Of a DNA stretch of 8,404 nt, positions 1 through 7,500 are shown in pieces. The notes beneath the pieces are model-generated. The model saw only the letters and a list, made by a program, of their open reading frames with translations, ran no database searches and was not told the DNA's origin. The stretch comes from Clostridia bacterium (GTDB taxonomy: Bacteria > Bacillota > Clostridia > Oscillospirales > Acutalibacteraceae). The DNA is taken from NCBI GenBank assembly GCA_017425745.1, contig JAFOXT010000177.1, positions 1 through 8,404 on the forward strand, written 5' to 3'. The position numbers and the translations under genes are program-made. The number at the start of each line of letters is the position of its first letter. Within the stretch, counting starts at the first letter, position 1.

Positions 1-111
1 GACTATTTCGTTGTTTCCGAGCGAATCAAGGATAAGATAAATGAGGCAAAAATTCACACTGAAATTTTCGGCTCAGACCACTGTCCTGTTGAGCTTCAGA
101 TTGAGCTTTGA
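1..111 (+). CDS. exoA: 3' end of a second exonuclease III (exoA) copy, cut by the window edge
   Basis: The plus strand is open from base 1 to a TGA at 109-111 and encodes 36 residues beginning DYFVVSERIKDK. These are identical to residues 217-252 of the complete exoA on the opposite strand. The fragment keeps the RIDYF aspartate (first residue) and the GSDHCPV Asp-His pair of the exonuclease III family. At DNA level it differs from the other copy only at base 87 (T here, C in the other copy's coding strand), a synonymous third position of a proline codon. Because it begins at the window edge, it is not clear whether a full second gene lies to the left, only a fragment, or an assembly artefact. 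The two copies face each other, tail to tail. Confidence 0.7.
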   Translation, partial: DYFVVSERIKDKINEAKIHTEIFGSDHCPVELQIEL

Positions 112-139
112 TTTTTGTCGAACCTTGTTCGACAAAAAT
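111..139 (+). repeat. 29-bp palindrome (hairpin) on the exoA stop codon, left copy
   Basis: A 13-bp perfect stem (ATTTTTGTCGAAC paired with GTTCGACAAAAAT) encloses a CTT loop. Its first base is the last base of the exoA TGA. The T-run lies on the 5' side and the 3' side ends in A residues followed by purines, so it lacks the trailing U-tract of a classical intrinsic terminator. It could still protect an mRNA 3' end or be the end of a small mobile repeat. Confidence 0.8.
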
Positions 140-164
140 AAGAGTGGAGAGTGAAGAGTGGAGT
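140..164 (+). repeat. Purine-rich heptamer array, left copy
   Basis: Three and a half imperfect 7-bp units: AAGAGTG, GAGAGTG, AAGAGTG, GAGT. The same units occur in inverted orientation at 382-406, where the array continues past the inverted-repeat boundary (next units GAGTGTG, then a degenerate GAGTTGTG). The function is unknown. I recall similar GAGTGRA-type tracts between genes in gut clostridia, but that is from memory. Confidence 0.7.
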
Positions 165-262
165 TAAGGGTCGCTTCGCTCCGATTATATCCGTTTCAGC
201 TGATTACTAAGCTTTTATATTCATACCGCCAAAGCAGAAACACAAATTCGGCGGGTGAAGTT

Positions 263-276
263 TTCTTAATTAAGAA
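263..276. repeat. 14-bp perfect palindrome near the centre of the inverted repeat
   Basis: TTCTTAATTAAGAA is its own reverse complement. Its centre (between 269 and 270) lies close to, but not exactly at, the axis of the large inverted repeat (base 273). It could be a protein-binding site or chance in AT-rich DNA. No neighbouring promoter was recognised. Confidence 0.4.
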
Positions 277-381
277 CTGTAAAGGCGGATAAAATCAACT
301 CTTTACCCTTTAAAGCTAAGCTTGTTACGCAGACGATATCTGTACGAATGCAGAAGTATAAACCTGTGACCACAACTCCAC

Positions 382-545
382 ACTCCACTCTTCACTCTCC
401 ACTCTTATTTTTGTCGAACAAGGTTCGACAAAAATCAAAGCTCAATCTGAAGCTCAACGGGACAGTGGTCTGAGCCGAAAATTTCAGTGTGAATTTTTGC
501 CTCATTTATCTTATCCTTGATTCGCTCGGAAACAACGAAATAGTC
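382..545 (-). repeat. Right arm of 164-bp inverted repeat
   Basis: Reverse complement of bases 1-164 with one mismatch. It covers a heptamer array (382-406), the palindrome (407-435) and the last 36 codons of the complete exoA gene. To its right exoA simply continues, so the pairing partner beyond 545 would lie outside the window. Confidence 0.95.
407..435 (-). repeat. 29-bp palindrome after the complete exoA, right copy
   Basis: Same 13-bp stem and 3-base loop as at 111-139, in inverted position, starting on the last base of the exoA TGA (435-437). An exoA transcript reading leftward would form this hairpin immediately after the stop codon. A trailing U-tract is missing (AAGAGTG follows), so I do not call it a standard terminator. 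No better terminator is visible downstream of exoA within the window. Confidence 0.75.
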
Positions 546-1193
546 AATTCTCCAGCCCACGTTTTTCTCTCTTGCCTTGAAGCGGTAGCTCCACCAGGAG
601 TAGGCGTCGGTGGTGTCGGGATAAAGATAACGGAAGGTGTCAACAAAACCGCTTTCTAAAAGCTCACCGAATTTTCCTCTTTCCTCGTCAGAAAAGCCGG
701 GATTGCCACGGTTGGTCTTGGGATTTTTAAGGTCAATTTCCTGATGAGCCACGTTGAGGTCGCCACAGAAAATCACAGGCTTTGTTTCATCAAGCTTTTT
801 AAGGTGCTCTCTGAAAGAATCCTCCCACTGCATACGGTAGTCAATTCTTTTAAGTCCGTCCTGAGCGTTGGGAGTGTAGCAGGTTGCAAAATAAAAGGTA
901 GGGAACTCAAGGGTGATAAGTCTGCCCTCGGTGTTGTGCTCCTCGTTTTCCATGCCGTAAATTACGTTTACGGGCTCTTCCTTAGTGAAAATTGCGGTGC
1001 CTGAATAGCCCTTTTTCTCGGCATAATTCCAGTACTGATGGTAGCCCTCTAACTGAAGGTCAATCTGACCCTGCTGAAGCTTGGTTTCCTGCAGACAGAA
1101 AATATCTGCATCAATATCGTTGAAATAATCAAGAAAGCCCTTCTGAACGCAGGCTCTGATTCCGTTTACATTCCAGGAAATAAATTTTTTCAT
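435..1193 (-). CDS. exoA: Exodeoxyribonuclease III / AP endonuclease (Xth/ExoA family)
   Basis: Mg-dependent cytoplasmic repair nuclease of the exonuclease III/APE1 family, which cleaves DNA at abasic sites and removes 3' blocking groups in base excision repair. The 252-residue product is of normal family length and complete. Family motifs appear in order: NVNGIR (8-13), LQETK with the metal-binding Glu36, CYTPN with Tyr106, GDLNVAH with Asp145 and Asn147, SWWSYR (199-204), RIDYF with Asp217, and GSDHCPV with Asp242-His243. The start is placed at 1193 (MKKFISWN), because GGAG lies 7 bases upstream on the coding strand. An upstream in-frame ATG at 1217 would add MIFRRRTA, which has no family counterpart and would place the Shine-Dalgarno site inside the gene. 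The gene is divergent from the large BIG2 gene, and its 3' end is duplicated in inverted orientation at the window's left edge. Confidence 0.97.
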   Translation of the reverse strand: MKKFISWNVNGIRACVQKGFLDYFNDIDADIFCLQETKLQQGQIDLQLEGYHQYWNYAEKKGYSGTAIFTKEEPVNVIYGMENEEHNTEGRLITLEFPTFYFATCYTPNAQDGLKRIDYRMQWEDSFREHLKKLDETKPVIFCGDLNVAHQEIDLKNPKTNRGNPGFSDEERGKFGELLESGFVDTFRYLYPDTTDAYSWWSYRFKAREKNVGWRIDYFVVSERIKDKINEAKIHTEIFGSDHCPVELQIEL

Positions 1194-1230
1194 AGCTGTT
1201 CTCCGCCTAAATATCAATTTTTACACAATG

Positions 1231-1259
1231 ATTTTAACATAAATTGTAAACTTTTTCAA
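1231..1259 (-). promoter_or_regulatory. Sigma-A-type promoter for exoA
   Basis: Read on the minus strand: TTGAAA (-35, bases 1259-1254), a 17-bp spacer, then TAAAAT (-10, bases 1236-1231). This is 5/6 and 5/6 to consensus with ideal spacing, about 40 bases upstream of the chosen exoA start. It lies back to back with the promoter of the large gene; the two -35 boxes are 18 bp apart. Confidence 0.7.
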
Positions 1260-1277
1260 CTGCTTTGACGCATAGTG

Positions 1278-1306
1278 TTGACAGTGCAAATTCTTTGATA
1301 TATAAT
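1278..1306 (+). promoter_or_regulatory. Perfect-consensus sigma-A promoter for the BIG2 gene
   Basis: TTGACA at 1278-1283, a 17-bp spacer, and TATAAT at 1301-1306: both hexamers match the housekeeping consensus exactly. Transcription should start near 1313, giving an AT-rich leader of roughly 90 bases. I see no riboswitch, terminator or attenuator in the leader. The promoter predicts strong, largely constitutive expression unless a repressor acts. Confidence 0.88.
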
Positions 1307-1392
1307 GTAGATTACTATATTGGGCTTTTATGCTATTTATAGTATTATATTAGTGTTAATTATTAATATTAAATAAATTGAAACTTTGAAAT

Positions 1393-1397
1393 GAGGT
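1393..1397 (+). promoter_or_regulatory. Ribosome binding site of the BIG2 gene
   Basis: GAGGT at 1393-1397 lies 6 bases before the ATG at 1404. Together with the signal peptide that starts directly at this Met, it fixes the start codon. Confidence 0.8.
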
Positions 1398-1403
1398 AGT
1401 AAA

Positions 1404-1508
1404 ATGACAAAGAGAATTTTAGCTTTGCTGATGACTTCAATTATTATGCTTACGGCGGTACCCTTATCGCCTTTGGCTGAGTATTTCTCAGTTGAAGCTT
1501 CAGCTGCA
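1404..1508 (+). other. Sec signal peptide of the BIG2 protein
   Basis: Residues 1-35: a short basic start (MTKR), a hydrophobic core (about 5-25, rich in Leu, Ile, Met), and a small-residue site VEASAAD. Cleavage is likely after Ala34 or Ala35. No cysteine follows in lipobox context, so the mature protein is not a lipoprotein. Confidence 0.85.
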
Positions 1509-4500
1509 GATTTAAGCGAATTGCAGAAGGTGTATGAGTCTGCACCATTGAAGGAGGAGTGGTATAAGTACATAAATACCGATGTGCTTTCAGCTTACTA
1601 TGATCTTGCCACACATCTTCTTGAAAGCTCAAATGATCAGGCTGCTATTGACAGCTGTACAGAAAATCTCAGAAAGGCAATTGCAAACCTTAAGCTGCAT
1701 ACTCTTGACATTCAGTTTGACAAGACAACTGCAAATGTTGCCGTTGGGGAAAAGCTTCAGCTTAACGCAATTCTCACCCCCGAGAATGCCGCTGATGAAA
1801 TTTTCTGGCAGACATCAGACTCAGATATTGCCGAAGTAACACAGAAGGGTCTTGTTACCGTAAAGAAATATTCACCCACAGGTGTTACAGTTATTGCTTC
1901 ATCAAATAACCTTACTGCCTCATGTAAGATAAATATTGTGAACCCTGTAGCAGGTATCAGACTTTCACAGACCGAAGCAGAGCTTTTTGAAAATAAAAAG
2001 CTTACTCTCAGCGCTGAGGTTTACGGCACAGACAATGATGCCGAAGCAACAGAAGCCTTCAACTACTCATGGTCTTCAAGCGACGAAGCCGTTGCTGTTG
2101 TTTCCTCAGAGGGTGAAATTACCGCTATCAGACAGGGCTCCTGCCGTATTATAGTTACAGCAACAACTGCTGCAGGTAAAAAATACAGTGCAGAATGCAA
2201 AATCACAGTAAACAAATTCCTTTTCATTACCTCAATTGAACCCGTTACAATTATTCCCGAAGAGGGCTTCCTTATTACTGAGGGCGAAAGCAGAACCTTC
2301 AGCGTAAAGGTGCTTCCCAAAAACGCAAGCATAAAAGACCTTCAGTGGACCTCATCAAACGAAGGTGTTGTTATTGTTTCAGGAGCAAAAATCAACGACG
2401 ATGTTGCTTCAATTGAAATCAAGGGCGTAAAAGAGGGTATTGCAAAGGTTACCTATACAGCAACTGACGGAAGTGGTAAAACAGGCACATTTACAGTAAA
2501 CGTAAAGCCCCGTATTTCTTCACTCAAGGCTCTTGACTCAGTAAAGGTGCTGAACCTTTCTTCAAAGGGCGAAAAGGTAAGAGTACAGATTCTTCCCGAA
2601 AATGCAGGCAATCAGGTTCTTGATTGGTCATCAGACAACACAGGCGTTTGTGCCGTTGACTATGACGGTGTTCTTTATCCCAACGGTGTGGGTACCTGCT
2701 TTGTTACTGCAAAAACAAAGGATGGCAGCGGTCTTGAAATCAAGTGCAAAATTATTGTAACCGACCCTGCAGAATCAATTTCAATTGACAAAGAAACCCT
2801 TTCACTTGACAGCGGAGCAACTTATATTCTCAGAGCAACAGTAACAACAACAGAGGGTGAGCTTTACCACGATGTTGTATGGAGCTCATCAGACGAAAAC
2901 GTTGCAACTGTTACACCGGAAGGCCTTGTTAAGGCAGTTTATCCCGGTAAGGCTGTAATCACTGCAACAACTGCTGACGGAACAAAGCTTACTGCAAGCT
3001 GTGAAATTACCGTAACTCAGCCCGTAACAGGTGTAAAGCTTCCCTCAAGTGCAAAGGTATCTGTTGGCGGTAACACACTTCTTACTGCAACAATTATTCC
3101 CGAATATGCTTCAGACGGCGGACTTACATGGACTTCCTCAGACGAAAATATTGTTAAGGTAGATGAGGAAGGCAGACTCACAGGTGTTGCCGTAGGTCAG
3201 GCAGTTGTAACCTGCCGTACAAACAGCGGAGGATATACCGCAAGCTGTACCGTAACTGTAGTAATCGGTGTAAACGGAATTACACTCAACAAAAATGTGC
3301 TCAGCCTTCTTTCAGGTGCAACCTATGAGCTTGTTGCAACCGTAACTCCTGAGGAAGCAACAAACAAGGAAGTTATCTGGACTTCATCAAACGAAAATGT
3401 TGCAACTGTTGACTCAGCAGGTATTGTAAAGGCTAAAGACGGTGGCTCTTGTGTAATCACTGCAAAAACCGTTGACGGCGAATACACTGCAAAATGTACA
3501 GTAAGCGTTGATCAGACTGTAGCAGGAATTGAATTCACCGATGCTCCCGAAAAGCTTTACATCGGTCAGAGATATCAGCTTAAGGCAAGAGTTTATCCCG
3601 AAACTGCAACCAACCAGAAAATCAAGTGGTACACAAGTGACTCCTCAATTCTTCTTGTAGATACCGAAGGTAATGTTGTTGCAAGAAAAGCCGGCACTGC
3701 AGAAATCAGAATTCAGTCAGAAAGCGGAGGCCACATTGCTTCTTGCGTAATCACTGTAACAAACAAAATTTCAGTAACAGGTATTACAATTGACACAACA
3801 GAGATTTCTCTCGGCAAGGGTGCAGAACACCTTGTAATTTCAACAATTTATCCCGCTAACGCAAGTGAAAAGGGCGTTCAGTGGTTCTCATCAAACCTCA
3901 GCGTTGCTTCTGTTGACGAAAACGGTCTTATCAAGGCCGTTGGTGCAGGTCAGGCAGTAATTACTGCAAGAACAGTTGACGGCAGCTTCGTTGCAAAATG
4001 TAAGGTTATTATTGTTCAGCCTGTTCTCGGTGTTCAGTTCTCAGCAGATGACCTTAAAATTGCAAAGGGCACAACAGGCCTTCTTACTGCAAGCGTTATT
4101 CCCGTAAATGCAACCAACAAGGAGCTCATCTGGTTCTCATCAGACAGCAAGGTTGCAACCGTTGACCAGAACGGCCTTGTAAAAGCTCTTGAAAGCGGTA
4201 CAACAGAAATCACTGCAACCTCAGTTGACGGAGGATATTCAGCTACATGCCGTGTGAATGTATATGTTGCAGTTTCAGGTGTAAGCATCAGCTCTGCAAA
4301 TATTACAGTTCCCAAGGGCGAAAAGAGAACTGTTACAGCAGTTATCAAGCCTGCAAACGCAGCAAACACCGACCTTATCTGGTCTTCAAGCAACGAGAGC
4401 GTTGCAACAGTAAACGGCTCAGGTGTAATCAGCGGTAAGGCAAAGGGTACTGCAACAATTACAGTACAGACCGAAGACGGTGGCTTCAAGGATACATGTA

Positions 4501-7500
4501 CAGTTGAAGTTGTTCAGCTTGTTACTGCAATTTCACTTGAATCAACAAGTATTTCACTTGATGCAGGCAAGACTAAAACTCTTGTTGCAACAGTCAGCCC
4601 TGCATCAGCTTCAAATAAAAATGTAACCTGGAAATCTTCAGACGAAAAGATTGCCAAGGTAAACTCAAAGGGTGTTGTAACTGCTGTTAAGGCAGGCACA
4701 GCAGTAATTACAGTTCAGTCAAAGGACGGCAACGTTTCAACAACCTGCCGTGTAACTGTAACTCAGCCTGCAACCGGCATCAGCCTCAACAAAAAGAGTG
4801 CTTACTGTGATGTTGGCGGAAAGTACACACTTAAGGCTACTCTCAAGCCCGCTAACGTAACAAGCAATTATGTAACCTGGACTTCAAGCAACACAAAGGT
4901 TGCAACCGTAACCTCAAAGGGTGTTGTAAAGGGTCTCAAGACAGGTACAACAACTATTACTGCTGCAACTGCCAACGGTACATACAAGGCAACTTGTAAA
5001 ATTACCGTAATCAAGGCTGTTACAAGCGTAGCTCTTGATAAATCCACACTTTCAATCAATGTGGGCAAGACAAGTACACTTACCCCCACAGTCAAGCCCT
5101 CAAGTGCTTCAATTAAGACAGTTTCCTGGTCTTCAAGCGATAACGATATTGCAACTGTAAGTCCTACCGGTGTTGTTACTGCAAAGGCTCCCGGCTATGC
5201 AACAATCACTGTTACAACAAAGGACAACGAAAAGACAGACACCTGCCGTGTGCTTGTAATTCAGCCCGTTTCTTCAGTTAAGCTGAACAAAACCTCAGCC
5301 ACAATGGAAATGGGAGACACATATAACCTTAAGGCTACAGTTAAGCCCTCAAATGCAAGTAACCAGGCTGTCAAGTGGTCAACAAGCAACAAAAAGGTTG
5401 CAACAGTTGATGCAAACGGCAAGGTAACAGCCGTAGGCAAGGGTACAGCAACAATTACAGTTAAAACAGCTGACGGTAACAAGACTGCTACCTTCAAGGT
5501 AACTGTAATAAAGAGTGTAACAGGTGTAAGCATCAGCGAATCAAGTGCTTTCCTTTATATCGGTAAGACACTTACACTTAAGGCTACAGTAAAGCCCTCA
5601 AGTGCAAGCAACAAAAATGTCAAGTGGTATTCAAGCAATGAAAAAATTGCAAAGGTTTCACAAAGCGGTGTTGTAACTCCTCTCAGAGAGGGTACAGTAA
5701 AAATTACCGTTAAAACAGTTGACGGTGGCTTCAAGAAAACCTGCACAGTTGAAATTGAACAGCCTGCAACCTCAGTTAAGCTTAACAAAACTGCTGTTAC
5801 TCTTGATAACGGCAAGTCATATACACTTAAGGCAACAATCAGCCCTGCAGACACAACAGATAAGTCACTCAAGTGGTACACAAGTGACGACGAGGTTGTT
5901 ACAGTTACACAAAAGGGTGTAATCAAAGCCGTAGGCAAGGGCACTGCAACAATTACCGTAAAGACCTCAAACGGTCTTAAGGCTTCCTGTAAGGTAACTG
6001 TGAAGCAGCCTGTAACATCAATCAAGATGTCACACACAAGTGTTACTGTTTATATGGGTGATACCTTTAAAATCAGCGCTTCGGCAAGACCCACCAATGC
6101 AAACGACAGAAAGCTTACAATCAAGGTTGGCAACAGCAAGATTATTGACCTTAAATCAGGCGTAATCACACCTAAGGCTGTCGGCAAAACAACAATAACA
6201 GTTTCAACAAGCAACGGTGTAACTGCAAAGTGCACAGTAACAGTAAAACAGCACGTTGAATCTGTTAAGCTCAACAAAACCTCACTTACTCTTGTAAGAG
6301 GAAAAACATATACTCTCGTGCCCACAGTGAATCCTTCAACTGCAAGCGAAAAGGGTGTAACATTTACCTCATCAGATAAAAATGTTGTAACAGTTTCATC
6401 CAAGGGCGTAATTACTGCAGTTAAGGGTGGTACTGCCACAATTACAGTAAAGAGTAAGGAAAACAATAAAACAGCTTCCTGTAAGGTAACTGTCCATGAG
6501 CCCGTAACAGGCGTAAGCCTCAGCAAGAGTGAAGCAACTATGTTTGTAAGCTCAAAGCTTACTCTTAAGGCTACAATCGCTCCCGAAGACGCATATAACA
6601 AGAAGCTTACATGGTCAACAAGCGATAAGGCAGTTGCAACCGTAAGCTCATCAGGTGTGGTTGTTGCTACCGGTTCAGGTAAGGCAGTAATCACTGTAAA
6701 AACAGCTGACGGAGGCTTCACTGCAAAGTGTGAAATCACAGTTAACCGTAAGGCAGAAAAGGTTGAGCTCAACGAAAAGTCAATTGTAATCAATAAGGGT
6801 GAAGCATTTACTCTTGTTGAAAACGTTCTTCCTTATGACTGCTATAACAAGAATGTAACCTGGTCTTCATCAGACGAAAATGTTGCAGTTGTAAAGAACG
6901 GCACAGTTTCAGGTATCAACACAGGTAAGGCAGTTATCACTGTTAAAACAGAGGATGGCGGCTTCACTGCTCAGTGTGAGGTTCAGGTTAACGAGCCCGT
7001 AGGTTCAGTAAAGCTCAGCAAAAACGAAATTACTCTTCATAACGGCGAAACCGATACACTTACAGCAACTGTTTTCCCTGAAAATGCTGACAATAAAAAT
7101 GTAACCTGGTCTTCATCAGACGAAAAGGTTGCAACAGTAAAAGACGGCAAGGTAACAGGTATCGGCAAGGGTACAGCAGTTATCACTGTTAAAACAGAAG
7201 ACGGTGAATTTGTAGATGTATGCTCTGTAACTGTTCTTCAGAATGTAACAGAAATCAGTGTAAAGAACACTGAGTATACAATTAAAGAAGGTACTATTAT
7301 CAAGGTTGATGCCTTTGCAATGCCCGAAAACGCTGAAAACAGAGCTCTCACATGGCAGAGCAGTGACGAAAGCGTTGCAACCGTAAACAACGGTGAAATC
7401 AAGGGTGTTAAAAAGGGTGAAGCAGAAATTACAATCTCTTCAGTATACACCAAGGGTGTTTCAACAAAGATTAAGGTAATTGTAACTAAGCCCGTTGCAG

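Larger units (their letters stand above)
1..164 (+). repeat. Left arm of 164-bp inverted repeat
   Basis: Bases 1-164 are the reverse complement of 382-545 with a single mismatch (base 87 against base 459); position x pairs with 546-x. The arm contains the last 36 codons of exoA, the palindrome that starts on the stop codon, and a heptamer array. Similarity stops sharply after 164, where TAAGGG here faces GTGGAG in the other arm. The left limit is unknown because the match runs to the window edge. Confidence 0.95.
112..434. other. Gene-free segment with inverted ends, possibly a MITE-like element
   Basis: No credible coding frame occurs between the two exoA stop codons. The segment has inverted ends of 53 bp (palindrome plus heptamer array) and a unique centre at 165-381. 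The centre shows GGGTCGCTTCGCTCCG near its left end and a 14-bp perfect palindrome at 263-276, and otherwise nothing recognised. Short size, terminal inverted repeats and lack of genes would suit a non-autonomous mobile element. However, the flanking exoA sequence is itself inverted rather than a short direct target duplication, so a simple insertion does not explain the structure. Confidence 0.4.

Noticed and set aside
111..139. Palindrome as a standard Rho-independent terminator of exoA
   Set aside because: The T-run precedes rather than follows the stem in the transcribed direction, and purines follow the hairpin.
744..1004. 86-codon plus-strand frame inside exoA
   Set aside because: It lies wholly antisense to a complete, motif-verified exoA and has no family resemblance.
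1194..1217. Upstream start of exoA (MIFRRRTA extension)
   Set aside because: The Shine-Dalgarno GGAG is correctly spaced for the ATG at 1193 and lies inside the extension. Family members begin close to the FISWNVNGIR motif.
1313..1403. Riboswitch or attenuator in the 90-base leader of the BIG2 gene
   Set aside because: Only AT-rich sequence with a trivial 10-bp AT palindrome (1363-1372) is present; no stable GC-containing stems or terminator.
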